Part shown: positions 19,433-27,769 of the stretch, one piece after another
Layout: each line of letters opens with the position of its first letter
Numbering within the stretch: position 1 is the first letter of the stretch
NCBI RefSeq assembly: GCF_916618915.1
Contig: NZ_CAKAKE010000001.1
Coordinates: forward strand, 248,001 to 312,000
Direction: 5' to 3'
Source: Stenotrophomonas sp. Marseille-Q4652
GTDB taxonomy: Bacteria; Pseudomonadota; Gammaproteobacteria; Xanthomonadales; Xanthomonadaceae
Length of the DNA: 64,000 nucleotides
Notes under the pieces: generated by a model
The model's input: only the letters and a program-made list of their open reading frames with translations
Told to the model about the DNA's origin: nothing
The model's database searches: none
Translations under genes and position numbers: made by a program

Positions 19433-19469
19433 CCGACAGGATGCCCGGCCCGCCGCAGCGCGGCGGGCG
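19363..19469 (+). repeat. 107-bp direct repeat, copy 1 (3' end of the response-regulator gene)
   Basis: This segment covers the last 23 codons of the NarL-type regulator, its stop and a GC-rich inverted repeat (CCCGCCGC/GCGGCGGG). It recurs without a mismatch at 19515-19621, an offset of 152 bases. Confidence 0.95.
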
Positions 19470-19472
19470 TTC

Positions 19473-19510
19473 GCGGCCACGCGAGGCGGTGCCTCGCAGG
19501 CAGTGGCCGC
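19473..19510. repeat. Imperfect palindrome between the two repeat copies
   Basis: GCGGCCAC + GCGAGGC, a 3-base loop, GCCTCGC, a 5-base bulge, then GTGGCCGC. The 15-bp stem would make a very stable hairpin and looks like a REP-type extragenic palindrome. It lies exactly in the unique spacer between the two direct-repeat copies. Confidence 0.8.
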
Positions 19511-19514
19511 TCAC

Positions 19515-19621
19515 CCTGTCCAAGCTCGGCGTGCGCGACCGCACCCGCGCCGTGCTCAAGGCCTTCGAGCTGCAGCTGGTCTGACCGACAGGATGCCCGG
19601 CCCGCCGCAGCGCGGCGGGCG
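19515..19621 (+). repeat. 107-bp direct repeat, copy 2 (truncated gene tail)
   Basis: Identical to 19363-19469. It encodes a headless copy of the regulator's C-terminus (SKLGVRDRTRAVLKAFELQLV) with no start signal. The 263 bases that follow, up to the next gene, hold a 19-bp palindrome and no gene I can support. Confidence 0.95.
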
Positions 19622-19782
19622 AGGCGCTGCCTGTCTGAACGGTTGAGCCGGTGTGCTGTGCTTTGCCGGAACTGGCGTGAAGGCCGTCCATCATCGCCGG
19701 AATGCTGCAGTGCTCATGTCCAGCGGTGGCATGATGCGCTACCCTCCGCTGCCGTTACGCGGAGAATTCCGCTGCCGGCATG

Positions 19783-19801
19783 GAGGTCGGTAACCGACCT
19801 C
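19783..19801. promoter_or_regulatory. Perfect 19-bp palindrome, possible operator
   Basis: GAGGTCGGT, a central A, then ACCGACCTC. It lies about 84 bases before the SRPBCC-protein start codon, where a promoter would be expected. The binding protein is unknown. Confidence 0.5.
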
Positions 19802-19884
19802 GTAAACAACGGCCGCGTTCCCTGATAGGATGGGGGCTTGGCTTCAATCAACCCGGCCGTGGGATCGGCCCCGGAGACTCCTGA

Positions 19885-20952
19885 ATGACCCGTATTATCG
19901 AGTTCCTGATCGCCTTGGGGATCGTGGCTGGCCTGTTCGTCATCATTGGCGTGTGTCTGCCGGGCGAGCGCCACCTTTCCGAAAGCATCGAGACCAACCG
20001 CAAGATGACGATCGTGTACGACACGGTCAGCAGCCTGCGCCGCTTCAAGGACTGGAACCCGCTGGTACTGCGCGATCCCGCCGTTGAACTGAAGCTTTCC
20101 GGCCCCGAGTCGGGCGTCGGTGCCCGCCTGGACTACAGCTCCAAGGAAGGCTCGATCGGCCAGGGCAGCTGGGAGATCACCGAGGCCGAGAAGGACAGCC
20201 GCGTGGCCATCGCCATCCAGGATCGCGCCAAGGGTCATGACAAGACCACGGTGTTCAACCTGGAGCCGACCGGCAAGAACAACCGCAACGTCAAGATCAC
20301 CCAGGAATACAGCGTCAAGTACGGCTTCGACCTGCTCGGCCGTTACGCCGGCCTGTACGTGACCCGTCACGTCGGCGACGACCTGAAGCTGGGCCTGTCG
20401 CGCATGGTCAACATGCTGGCCACCGTGCCGAACGTGGACTACCGCGCCTCCGAAGCCCCGCTGACCGACCTGAAGGTCGTCGACGTGCCGGCCGAGGACC
20501 TGCTGGTCGTCAACGCCGGCAACATCGATCGCGGCAACGACACCATCCGCAAGTCCATCGAGGACAACCAGGAGTGGATCAAGCGCGCGATGGAGGCCAA
20601 CGGCCTGGAAGCCGCGGGTCCGGTTCGCATCGTGACCACCGACTTCGGTGCCGAGAAGTACGCCTTCGACGTGGCCCAGCCGGTCCGCAAGAAGGGGGCC
20701 GAAGGCAAGCTGGAAGTGAAGATCCCCGGCGGCAATCCGGCCACCTACGTCCACACCGAACCGCGTCGCTCGGCCTACGCAACCTACACCGGCCACATGG
20801 CTGGCCTGGACATCGCACGCAACGCCCTGCGCGCGTGGGCGACCACCGCCGGCTACGAAGTGGTTGATCGCCCGTACGAGTCCTGGAAGGGCGGCGTCGA
20901 CAAGGCCTTCACCACCGAAGGCAGCTACGACGTGTACTGGTCCATCAAGTAA
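19885..20952 (+). CDS. Membrane-anchored SRPBCC / GyrI-like protein
   Basis: A 355-residue protein with one N-terminal membrane helix (IIEFLIALGIVAGLFVIIGV, residues 4-23). An SRPBCC/polyketide-cyclase-like domain follows (about 35-185, with FKDWNPLV and GVGARLDYSSKEGSIGQGSW), then a GyrI/AraC-effector-binding-like domain (about 190-355) ending YESWKGGVDKAFTTEGSYDV. Both folds have ligand pockets, which suggests binding of a hydrophobic small molecule at the membrane; the ligand is unknown. GGAG lies eight bases before the ATG. The gene stands alone and ends at a strong terminator. Confidence 0.85.
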   Translation: MTRIIEFLIALGIVAGLFVIIGVCLPGERHLSESIETNRKMTIVYDTVSSLRRFKDWNPLVLRDPAVELKLSGPESGVGARLDYSSKEGSIGQGSWEITEAEKDSRVAIAIQDRAKGHDKTTVFNLEPTGKNNRNVKITQEYSVKYGFDLLGRYAGLYVTRHVGDDLKLGLSRMVNMLATVPNVDYRASEAPLTDLKVVDVPAEDLLVVNAGNIDRGNDTIRKSIEDNQEWIKRAMEANGLEAAGPVRIVTTDFGAEKYAFDVAQPVRKKGAEGKLEVKIPGGNPATYVHTEPRRSAYATYTGHMAGLDIARNALRAWATTAGYEVVDRPYESWKGGVDKAFTTEGSYDVYWSIK

Positions 20953-20981
20953 GCAACTGCTTCGCGATGACCTGATAGTCG

Positions 20982-21014
20982 AAAACGCGCCGCTCCATGC
21001 GGCGCGTTTTTTTT
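20982..21014 (+). terminator. Terminator after the SRPBCC gene
   Basis: AAAACGCGCCG / CGGCGCGTTTT stem with a 7-base loop followed by nine Ts. Confidence 0.93.
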
Positions 21015-21046
21015 TGCCGGCCACCTGGCCGCAGGCAGGAAAAACG

Positions 21047-21421
21047 ATGATGCTCAGCCTGGAACGACGCGCCCGCAAACCTTCCCTCCTGGCCTGCCTT
21101 GGCGGGCTGCTCGCTGCCGCGGCCATCGGCGTGTCGGCCTGGGCCGCCCATGGCGTGGCCGACCCGCATGCGCAGTCACTGCTCGACACCGCCTCGCTGT
21201 ACGCCTTCGGCCACGGCGCCGTGCTGGCTGCGCTGGGGCCGCGTGCGGACCGCTCGTTCGGCCGCCTGTCGCTGTATCTGTTGCTGCTGGGCACGCTGCT
21301 GTTTTCCGGCAGCCTGGTCGCCGGGGCGATGCTGCAGTGGTCGACCCGGCTGGCACCGATCGGCGGCGGCACGCTGATGGCCGGCTGGCTGCTGCTGGCG
21401 ATCAATGCGCTGCGGCGCTGA
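21047..21421 (+). CDS. DUF423-family small membrane protein
   Basis: A 124-residue inner-membrane protein with four hydrophobic helices. The DUF423 (YgdD-like) signature is recognisable: SAWAAHGVAD in the first loop and SLYAFGHGAVLAAL in helix 2. An AGGA lies five to six bases ahead of ATG 21047; a second ATG follows at 21050. No function is established for the family. It begins just after the preceding terminator, so it needs its own promoter. Confidence 0.85.
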   Translation: MMLSLERRARKPSLLACLGGLLAAAAIGVSAWAAHGVADPHAQSLLDTASLYAFGHGAVLAALGPRADRSFGRLSLYLLLLGTLLFSGSLVAGAMLQWSTRLAPIGGGTLMAGWLLLAINALRR

Positions 21422-21506
21422 ACCGGCTGCGACGATGGGGCTGCCCGTCAATCCGGTCCATCGTGCGCGCGCCCGCCGCACCCTTCTGCTGCCGGGGGCC
21501 TGAGCC

Positions 21507-22187
21507 ATGCCCCGGCATCCGCGTGGCTTTGATGTCGAGCGGGCACACAGGCATCTGTTGCGCCATGACCGGGCGCTGGCCGGCTGGATCCGTCGCATTG
21601 GGCCCATCCCGCCGCCGGATGGCTGGCGACGTCCTTTCGACCCGGTCGATGCGCTGGCCCGCTCGATCCTGTTCCAGCAGCTCAGTGGCAAGGCCGCTTC
21701 CACCATCGTCGGCCGCGTGGAGCTGGCCATCGGCAGTGACCGCCTGCATACCGACACGCTCGGCCGTGTCGATGACGCGACGTTGCGGGCGTGTGGGGTA
21801 TCGGCCAACAAGACGCTGGCGCTGCGCGACCTGATGCGGCGTGAGGCCGAAGGCGGGATTCCCAGCCTGCGCCGCATGGCATTCATGGACGAGGATGCGA
21901 TCGTGCAGGCGCTGGTGCCGATACGCGGCATCGGTCGCTGGACGGTGGAGATGATGCTGATGTTCCGCCTCGGCCGGCCCGACGTGCTGCCGGTCGATGA
22001 CCTTGGTGTGCGCAGGGGCGCACAGCTCGTCGATGGACTGGACGCCCTGCCGACACCAAAGCAGCTGGCCGAGCGCGGCCGGGCCTGGGGTCCGTACCGT
22101 ACCTGGGCCAGCCTCTACCTGTGGCGGATCGCTGACGGCGCCGGTGACGATGTCACCGCGCCACGCACCAACCGCTCGCAGGACTAA
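21507..22187 (+). CDS. AlkA-like DNA-3-methyladenine glycosylase
   Basis: A 226-residue HhH-GPD DNA glycosylase that removes alkylated bases to start base-excision repair. SILFQQLSGKAASTIVGR is the typical N-terminal helix pair, and the helix-hairpin-helix is LVPIRGIGRWTVEMMLMF. The catalytic aspartate lies in LPVDDLGVRRG (D164/D165), and GPYRTWASLYLWR is the C-terminal signature. It lacks the N-terminal Ada-type and AlkA beta domains, so it is the short form. It is 86 bases downstream of the DUF423 gene. Confidence 0.92.
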   Translation: MPRHPRGFDVERAHRHLLRHDRALAGWIRRIGPIPPPDGWRRPFDPVDALARSILFQQLSGKAASTIVGRVELAIGSDRLHTDTLGRVDDATLRACGVSANKTLALRDLMRREAEGGIPSLRRMAFMDEDAIVQALVPIRGIGRWTVEMMLMFRLGRPDVLPVDDLGVRRGAQLVDGLDALPTPKQLAERGRAWGPYRTWASLYLWRIADGAGDDVTAPRTNRSQD

Positions 22188-22204
22188 GCGACAGCCGAGC
22201 GGCG

Positions 22205-23029
22205 TTATCCGGGCCGGGCGCTCGCGTCGGCCGCGCCATGGAAGCGCCAGTGCCAGGGTTCGTAGACGATGCCGTGCGGGTTCTCGCGCGGATAGCTCAT
22301 GTGGAAGCCGAAGTCCGCGGCGCGGCCTTGCAGCCAGACGAAGGCCTCGGTGGTTTCGAACGATTCCTCGGCCGGTGGCTCGCCGGGCGTGCCGATGTCC
22401 AGTGCGTCGCCGCCATGGTGCTCGCTGAAGCCCGGCGCGGCGTTGACGGTGAGGATCTGCGCGACGCTCTGCCCGCGCGCGAGCTTCCGTTCGAAGATGC
22501 CCAGCTGGTAGTCGTGGCTGCGGTAGCCGGAGATGGCGTGCAGGGCCACGTCATCAACGGCAGCGGCCAGGCGCAGGCGCTGCCAGCCGCGTGCCGCGGC
22601 GGGCGAGAGCCACAGCGGGCGGCGCCAGCAGTCGAAACCGGCCAGCTGCAGCACCGCCGGTTCGGCTTCCAGCTCGAGGCCGGTGCGCGTGGCGTAACCC
22701 TCGTCCAGCCCGAGCTGGTCCAGGCGCTCGTGCAGCCGGTCCAGCGGCAATGTGGTGCCGATGCCGGGGATGCCGCGCGGCTTGCGCTGCAGTTCGTACA
22801 CTAGGGCGAGGGCCTGTTCGATGCCTGGCTCGCGGCGCAGCCGCGGCACCAGCGGGAGCAGGCCTTCAGGCAGCGACGCGGCGAGATAACGGCCGTCGCG
22901 CTTGCGCCGCAGCACATGGCGGGCACGGGCCAGCGCGCGGGCATCGGCATTGCTGCGCGCGCGCAGCAGGCCACCGGGCCACAGTTCGATGGCCGGCGTG
23001 TTGAACAGGAAGGCGGGAGCGGGACGCAT
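22205..23029 (-). CDS. M15-family D-Ala-D-Ala carboxypeptidase-like protein
   Basis: A 274-residue protein whose C-terminal half is a VanY/DacB-type zinc peptidase. It shows ISGYRSHDYQ, the zinc motif SEHHGGDALDIG (H204 and the following Asp), and the C-terminal YEPWHWRFHG carrying the last histidine ligand. The first 130 residues (REPGIEQALALVYELQRKPR) are not a familiar domain. No signal peptide is visible, which is unusual for an enzyme expected to act on peptidoglycan; either export is non-standard or the start is misplaced. It is convergent with the alkA-like gene. Confidence 0.85.
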   Translation of the reverse strand: MRPAPAFLFNTPAIELWPGGLLRARSNADARALARARHVLRRKRDGRYLAASLPEGLLPLVPRLRREPGIEQALALVYELQRKPRGIPGIGTTLPLDRLHERLDQLGLDEGYATRTGLELEAEPAVLQLAGFDCWRRPLWLSPAAARGWQRLRLAAAVDDVALHAISGYRSHDYQLGIFERKLARGQSVAQILTVNAAPGFSEHHGGDALDIGTPGEPPAEESFETTEAFVWLQGRAADFGFHMSYPRENPHGIVYEPWHWRFHGAADASARPG

Positions 23030-23038
23030 GGGGCCAGC

Positions 23039-23605
23039 TTAGTGCGCGGTGCCAGGAGCGGCCAGTTCGCGGAGTTCATCCAGCAGCTGGCGCGGGTTTT
23101 CCGGGCTTACCAGCACCCAGCTGCCATCGCGCAGCGGCAGCGCCAGCACCTTGCTGTTGTCGGTGACCAGGCAGAAGCAGCGGCTGCCGTCGCGCATGCG
23201 GAAATGGCCGGAGCGGAAGCCGGGGATCTGGTAGCCGTTGGTCTTGAGCGCGGGCTTGAGGTCGGTGTGTTCCTCCAGGCTCATCACCCGCGCACGGTCC
23301 AGCTCCAGGCTGTCCAGCGCCACCCGCCGCCGGTAGAACGTGCTGGTGATCGCCAGCTGCGTCGGTTCCAGCACGATGCGGCGTCGGCGGTACATCAGGG
23401 TCAGGCCCAGCATCACCAGCGGCAGGATCACCAGTGGCGACCAGGAGTCGAACGTCGGCCGGATGGGTGGCTTGCCGTCGAACACGTTGAGCACCGGCGC
23501 GATGGCCAGCACCACCAGCAGCGGCACCCATAGCCACCACAGCGTCGAGGCGGCCGGCTCGGCCACCTTGACGTGGCGGGGATAGCCGCCGGCCCGCGCC
23601 TTCAT
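23039..23605 (-). CDS. Bacterial PH-domain membrane protein
   Basis: A 188-residue protein with two membrane helices (about 22-42 and 56-72) followed by a PH-like beta domain (about 75-160; RRRRIVLEPTQLAITSTFYR, then SLEELDRAR-like strands). It resembles the bPH_6-type proteins. The start overlaps the stop of the alpha/beta hydrolase gene (ATGA). It is the last gene of the SPFH-led operon. No function is assigned; membrane-associated PH domains often serve as adaptors. Confidence 0.78.
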   Translation of the reverse strand: MKARAGGYPRHVKVAEPAASTLWWLWVPLLVVLAIAPVLNVFDGKPPIRPTFDSWSPLVILPLVMLGLTLMYRRRRIVLEPTQLAITSTFYRRRVALDSLELDRARVMSLEEHTDLKPALKTNGYQIPGFRSGHFRMRDGSRCFCLVTDNSKVLALPLRDGSWVLVSPENPRQLLDELRELAAPGTAH

Positions 23606-24891
23606 CGCGACCTGATCCAGCTGGCGATGTCGCCGATCAGGGCCGCATCGACGTGGCCGGGCTGCGCGTATTCCTCCAGGCTGCCCTTGCCCTGCCCGGC
23701 AATGCCGAGGTGGTTGAGGGCAGGGTAGTGGTGGAAACGGTAGCGATCGCCGGACAGTTCCTGCTTCCAGCGCTGCCAGTCGGCATCGACCACCTGGAAG
23801 TCTCGCCCGCCCTGCAGCAGCAACGCCGGCAGGCCGCTGGCGCGCACGTCGGCCACCGCGTCGACCTGTTCCAGCTCCTGCCAGAAGCGACCCGGGGTGT
23901 TCAGCAGTGAGGCTTGGGGATCGCGGCGGACCGCGGCGATGGCCGCGTCCAGTGCGTCCAGGTGCGCCTGTTCCTCGGCGCTGACGCTGCCGTCCAGGTT
24001 GACGAAGTAGCGGTTCTGTTCGGCCAGCAGGTCGAGCAGGGGGCGTGCCGGGGCGGCGAACAGCACCAGCCCGGCAACCTTGCCTGCGCTGGCCTTGGCG
24101 ATGTGCCCGGCCAGCAGGCCGCCCTGGCTGTGGCCGAGCACGAAGACGCGCTTCGGATCGATGCCATCGATGGCGGCCAGTGCGGCCACCGCGGCCACGG
24201 CGTCGTCGACGGTTTCCTCGGCGATCCCGAAGCTGGCGGTGAAATCCTGCGGACGCGCATGGGTGCGTTTGTCATAGCGCAGCACGGCGATGCCCTGCGC
24301 GGCCAGGCCGCGGGCGATGTCCAGGAACGGGCGGGTCGGACCGATGGTCTCGTCGCGGTCCTGCGGGCCGGAGCCGTGCACCAGCACCACGGCCGGGAAC
24401 GGTCTCTTGCCGCGCGGCAGGGCGAGGGTGCCGGGCAGGCCCGGCCTGCCATCGTTGCCCGGCACCTCGAAGGCCTGCTCGGAGAACGGCGCATCGGCGG
24501 CCGGGGCAGGGGCCGGATCGGCGGCGGCCGGCTGCACCAGGAAGCCGACGACCTGGCCCTCGGCATTCACCGCCACCTGCGCCTGCAGGCGTGCCTTGGC
24601 GTATTGCAACGGGATCACCACGCTGCCCGCTCCGCCCTCGGCCTGGCTCACCTTTGCCGGGCCGCGCTCACCGCGTGGGCCGGCCTGGGCTGGTAACGAT
24701 TCCCACACCGCCTTGAGCTTGTCGGCCGGCACGGCGGCCTTCATTCCCGGCGAGAACATCGCCTCGGCCGCGGCGTACTGGCCGGCGTCGAGCTGGTCGA
24801 GCAGGCGCGTGGCGATGGCCTGCGGATCGGCGGCCAGCGCGCTGGCGACCGGAACCAGGGCTAGCAGGGCAGCGAACGTGAGTCGACGCAT
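23602..24891 (-). CDS. Secreted alpha/beta hydrolase with N-terminal DUF3887-like domain
   Basis: A 429-residue serine hydrolase. A cleavable signal peptide (MRRLTFAALLALVPVASALA) leads to a DUF3887-like domain (about 25-125) and an alpha/beta-hydrolase domain (about 140-429). The oxyanion region is LVHGSGPQDRDE, the nucleophile elbow GHSQGG (S255), and the histidine is in NHLG near the C-terminus. Peptidase-, esterase- or acyltransferase-like activity is possible; the substrate is unknown. It starts one base after the DUF4177 stop. Its periplasmic location contrasts with the other products of the operon. Confidence 0.88.
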   Translation of the reverse strand: MRRLTFAALLALVPVASALAADPQAIATRLLDQLDAGQYAAAEAMFSPGMKAAVPADKLKAVWESLPAQAGPRGERGPAKVSQAEGGAGSVVIPLQYAKARLQAQVAVNAEGQVVGFLVQPAAADPAPAPAADAPFSEQAFEVPGNDGRPGLPGTLALPRGKRPFPAVVLVHGSGPQDRDETIGPTRPFLDIARGLAAQGIAVLRYDKRTHARPQDFTASFGIAEETVDDAVAAVAALAAIDGIDPKRVFVLGHSQGGLLAGHIAKASAGKVAGLVLFAAPARPLLDLLAEQNRYFVNLDGSVSAEEQAHLDALDAAIAAVRRDPQASLLNTPGRFWQELEQVDAVADVRASGLPALLLQGGRDFQVVDADWQRWKQELSGDRYRFHHYPALNHLGIAGQGKGSLEEYAQPGHVDAALIGDIASWIRSR

Positions 24892-24892
24892 G

Positions 24893-25072
24893 TCAGCTCT
24901 CCCTCTTGAACAGCAGGATCAGCGGGTACATCGCACCGTTGTTGACCGAATTCACCAGTTCCCAGCCCAGCTGGCCCTGGCGGTTGAGATGGTCCTGCAC
25001 CACGGAAGCATCGTGGCCGCCAAAGGTCTTGGGTTTCACTTCCACGGTCAGGTACTGCCAGCGCTTGCTCAC
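24893..25072 (-). CDS. DUF4177-family 59-residue protein
   Basis: A small protein beginning (GTG start) [18 protein letters not shown] and containing the DUF4177 signature [15 protein letters not shown]. An AGGAGG lies about eight bases before the GTG, and the GTG overlaps the stop of the ribbon-helix-helix gene (GTGA). The conserved GWELV strand is typical of the family, whose function is unknown. No membrane segment is present. Confidence 0.85.
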   Translation of the reverse strand: MSKRWQYLTVEVKPKTFGGHDASVVQDHLNRQGQLGWELVNSVNNGAMYPLILLFKRES

Positions 25073-25248
25073 GACTCGTCCTCCTTGTCCTGTTTCGGTT
25101 TGGGCAACCGCCCGGCCTTGCGCAGTGCGTCGCGCAACACGTATTCGATCTGCGCGTTCAGGCTGCGCAATTCGTCATCGGCCCAGCGCTGCGCCGCCGC
25201 CAGCACGTCGGCGTTGATGCGCAGCGGATAGGCCTTCTTCTCGCTCAT
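25069..25248 (-). CDS. Arc/CopG-like ribbon-helix-helix protein, 59 residues
   Basis: The sequence [20 protein letters not shown] matches the beta-strand and first helix of ribbon-helix-helix DNA-binding proteins (PLRI strand), and [19 protein letters not shown] matches the second helix. The C-terminus is charged and probably disordered (PKQDKEDES). The ATG overlaps the stop of the preceding membrane-protein gene. Such proteins are usually autorepressors or antitoxins; no toxin is recognised beside it. A palindrome at the operon promoter is a candidate operator. Confidence 0.85.
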   Translation of the reverse strand: MSEKKAYPLRINADVLAAAQRWADDELRSLNAQIEYVLRDALRKAGRLPKPKQDKEDES

Positions 25249-25529
25249 CGCCGCGGGGCCTGTTTCGAGCCGCGGCGCAGGTGCAGCACCAGCGACACGC
25301 CGAGCACGTTGACCGCGACCACCAGGGCAATGACCACCGCGTACATCGCGCGCTGGTTGCCGCTGGCCAGGTACAGGCCCAGCGCGCCGGCGAACATGCT
25401 CAGCGCGATCAGGGCCCAGCGCAGCCCGGTGCCGCGGGCGTGGTCGCTGTCGTCGCGCCCTGACCAGCCGGCGATGACCAGGGCAGGCACGCCGGTGGCA
25501 GCGATGATCAATGGGGCGAGCACATCCAT
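25245..25529 (-). CDS. Small membrane protein, 94 residues
   Basis: Three hydrophobic segments (about residues 3-22, 35-54 and 60-82), with a basic C-terminus [12 protein letters not shown]. The ATG at 25529 is five bases after GAGG; a GTG two codons earlier is an alternative. It lies seven bases after the SPFH stop and overlaps the ribbon-helix-helix gene. It could be a membrane partner of the SPFH protein, as NfeD-like proteins are for other SPFH proteins; it is not NfeD by sequence. Confidence 0.78.
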   Translation of the reverse strand: MDVLAPLIIAATGVPALVIAGWSGRDDSDHARGTGLRWALIALSMFAGALGLYLASGNQRAMYAVVIALVVAVNVLGVSLVLHLRRGSKQAPRR

Positions 25530-25536
25530 GGCCACC

Positions 25537-26403
25537 TCAGTACAGCGAACCGGCGTTGACGATCGGCTGGGTGCCGCGGTCCGAGCACAGCACGGTGAGC
25601 AGGTTGCTGACCATGTGCGCCTTGCGCTCCTCGTCCAGCTCGACCACGCCGTTCTTCTGCAGTTCGGCCAGCGCCATCTCCACCATGCCCACCGCGCCGG
25701 CGACGATGCGGGTGCGGGCGGCGATCACCGCGTTGGCCTGCTGGCGCTGCAGCATCGCCTGGGCGATTTCCGGGGCATAGGCCAGGTGGCTGATGCGGGC
25801 ATCGAGCACCTGCACGCCGGCGTCGGCCAGGCGTTCGGCCAGTTCGTCCTTGAGGTGCTGGGAAATCTCTGCCGCGTGGCTGCGCAGCGCCAGCTGGCCT
25901 TCCTCGTGCTGGTCATAGGGATAGCTGGTCGCCATCGCGCGCAGCGCCGACTCGGACTGGATGTGCACGAAGCTCTCGTAGTCGTCGACGTTGTAGACCG
26001 CTTCGGAGGCATCCACCACCTGCCACACGATCACCGCGGCGATCTCGATCGGGCTGCCATCCAGTTCGTTGACCTTGAGCTTGCCGGACTCGAAGTTGCG
26101 CACGCGCTGGCTGACCTTCTTCTTGGAGTAGAAAGGGTTGTTCCAGCGCAGGCCGTTGTCCTTGACCGTGCCCACGTACTTGCCGAACAGGCTCAACACC
26201 GCGGCCTGGTTGGGCTGCACCGAGTACAGGCCGGTCAGCATGAACGCGCCGACGATGAAGACCAGCACCGAGCCGATCGTGGCCGTGCGCGGAAGCTCAT
26301 CGGCGCCGGCCAGCATCATCACCCAGACCGCCAGGCCGAAGGCGGCAAGCAGCATCAGCACCAGCGGAATGCCAGACAGCGAACGAATCGGCTTCTCTTT
26401 CAT
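25537..26403 (-). CDS. SPFH/Band 7 (stomatin-prohibitin) protein
   Basis: A 288-residue membrane scaffold. Two N-terminal hydrophobic helices (about 8-30 and 43-62) are followed by the SPFH domain (about 65-230) with [20 protein letters not shown] and [17 protein letters not shown], then a helical/coiled-coil tail ([20 protein letters not shown]). Members organise ordered membrane domains or regulate proteases. It heads a six-gene operon with overlapping or nearly touching genes, and the promoter region carries a GATATC palindrome. The partner set is not one I recognise as described. Confidence 0.92.
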   Translation of the reverse strand: MKEKPIRSLSGIPLVLMLLAAFGLAVWVMMLAGADELPRTATIGSVLVFIVGAFMLTGLYSVQPNQAAVLSLFGKYVGTVKDNGLRWNNPFYSKKKVSQRVRNFESGKLKVNELDGSPIEIAAVIVWQVVDASEAVYNVDDYESFVHIQSESALRAMATSYPYDQHEEGQLALRSHAAEISQHLKDELAERLADAGVQVLDARISHLAYAPEIAQAMLQRQQANAVIAARTRIVAGAVGMVEMALAELQKNGVVELDEERKAHMVSNLLTVLCSDRGTQPIVNAGSLY

Positions 26404-26431
26404 GGGAGTACGTCCTGTGGGTTGTGGATTG

Positions 26432-26459
26432 AAGATATCAAATTGATATCAGGTTGCAA
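26432..26459 (-). promoter_or_regulatory. Probable SPFH-operon promoter with palindromic operator
   Basis: Reverse strand: TTGCAA (26459-26454), 16-base spacer, TATCTT (26437-26432). The spacer and -10 box are covered by GATATCAATTTGATATC (26450-26434), a near-perfect 17-bp inverted repeat, suitable for a repressor such as the ribbon-helix-helix protein of the operon. Confidence 0.5.
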
Positions 26460-26533
26460 GAGGGGGCCCGCGAGCGGTCGCGGCGGGCCGCCGTTTAGAA
26501 TTGGCGCCCCTCAAACGCATCGATGGAACCGCC

Positions 26534-27721
26534 ATGACCACGCTCGGCACGCCGCTCTCGCCCTCCGCCACCCGCGTGCTGCTGCTCGGCTCGGGCGAAC
26601 TGGGCAAGGAAGTGGCCATCGAACTGCAGCGCTTCGGGGTGGAGGTGATTGCCGCCGACCGTTACGCCGACGCCCCGGCCATGCAGGTCGCCCATCGGTC
26701 GCACGTGCTGGACATGCTTGACCCGGTCGCCCTGCGCCAGCTGATCGAGCGCGAGCGCCCGCACCTGGTGGTGCCGGAGATCGAGGCGATCCATACCGAG
26801 ACCCTGGTGCAGCTGGAACAGCAACTGGGCCAGCGGGTGGTGCCGACCGCGCGCGCCGCACGCTTGACCATGGACCGCGAAGGCATCCGTCGCCTCGCTG
26901 TCGAGACCCTGGGCCTGCCGACCTCGCCGTACCGTTTCGTCGATACCGAGGCCGAGTACCGCCAGGCCGTGGCCGAGATCGGCCTGCCGTGCGTGGTCAA
27001 GCCGGTGATGTCGTCCTCGGGCAAGGGCCAGAGCACGCTGCGCAGCGAGGCCGACATCGCCCCGGCCTGGGAATACGCGCAGACCGGCGGCCGCGCCGGC
27101 GCCGGCCGTTGCATCGTCGAAGGCTTCATCGACTTCGATTACGAGATCACCCAGCTGACCGTGCGCCATGCCGGCGGCACCTCGTTCTGCGCGCCGGTGG
27201 GGCACCTGCAGAAGGATGGCGATTACCGCGAGAGCTGGCAGCCACAGCCGATGTCGCCGCGCGCGCTGGCGCGTGCGCAGGAGATCGCCGGCGCCATCAC
27301 CGCTGACCTCGGCGGCTGGGGCGTGTTCGGCGTGGAGCTGTTCGTCAAGGGCGACGAGGTGTGGTTCAGCGAGGTGTCGCCACGTCCGCATGACACCGGC
27401 CTGGTGACCCTGGCTTCGCAGGAGCTGAGCCAGTTCGCGCTGCATGCGCGGGCGATCCTCGGCCTGCCGGTGCCGTCGATCGTGCAGCATGGGCCGTCGG
27501 CCTCATGCGCGATGCTGGCGGTGGGCGAGGGCGTGCCGGAGTTTGCCAATGTCGAACAGGCGCTGCAGGTGCCGGGCACGGCGCTGCGCCTGTTCGGCAA
27601 GCCGTCGGTGCACGGCCAACGCCGCGTCGGCGTGACCCTGGCCCGTGGCGAGGATGTCGAGCAGGCCCGACGTATCGCGCGCGACGCGGCCGCGGCCATC
27701 GATGTCACCCTGCGCGCCTGA
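26534..27721 (+). CDS. purT: Formate-dependent phosphoribosylglycinamide formyltransferase
   Basis: An ATP-grasp enzyme of purine synthesis that makes formyl-GAR from GAR, formate and ATP, the folate-free alternative to PurN. The 395-residue length is standard. Visible features are [20 protein letters not shown] (N-terminal pre-ATP-grasp fold), [16 protein letters not shown] (ATP-binding loop), [20 protein letters not shown] and [20 protein letters not shown]. The ATG at 26534 has a weak TGGAA ahead of it and gives the family N-terminus. It is monocistronic and convergent with the next cluster. Confidence 0.97.
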   Translation: MTTLGTPLSPSATRVLLLGSGELGKEVAIELQRFGVEVIAADRYADAPAMQVAHRSHVLDMLDPVALRQLIERERPHLVVPEIEAIHTETLVQLEQQLGQRVVPTARAARLTMDREGIRRLAVETLGLPTSPYRFVDTEAEYRQAVAEIGLPCVVKPVMSSSGKGQSTLRSEADIAPAWEYAQTGGRAGAGRCIVEGFIDFDYEITQLTVRHAGGTSFCAPVGHLQKDGDYRESWQPQPMSPRALARAQEIAGAITADLGGWGVFGVELFVKGDEVWFSEVSPRPHDTGLVTLASQELSQFALHARAILGLPVPSIVQHGPSASCAMLAVGEGVPEFANVEQALQVPGTALRLFGKPSVHGQRRVGVTLARGEDVEQARRIARDAAAAIDVTLRA

Positions 27722-27769
27722 GGCGCGCCCTGCCTGCGGCCGGGGTGATGCCGCCGCAGGCCTGGAGTA

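Noticed and set aside
25069..25248. Toxin-antitoxin locus (ribbon-helix-helix plus DUF4177)
   Set aside because: DUF4177 has no toxin-like features, and both genes are embedded in a longer operon; the antitoxin idea is not supported beyond the fold of one protein.
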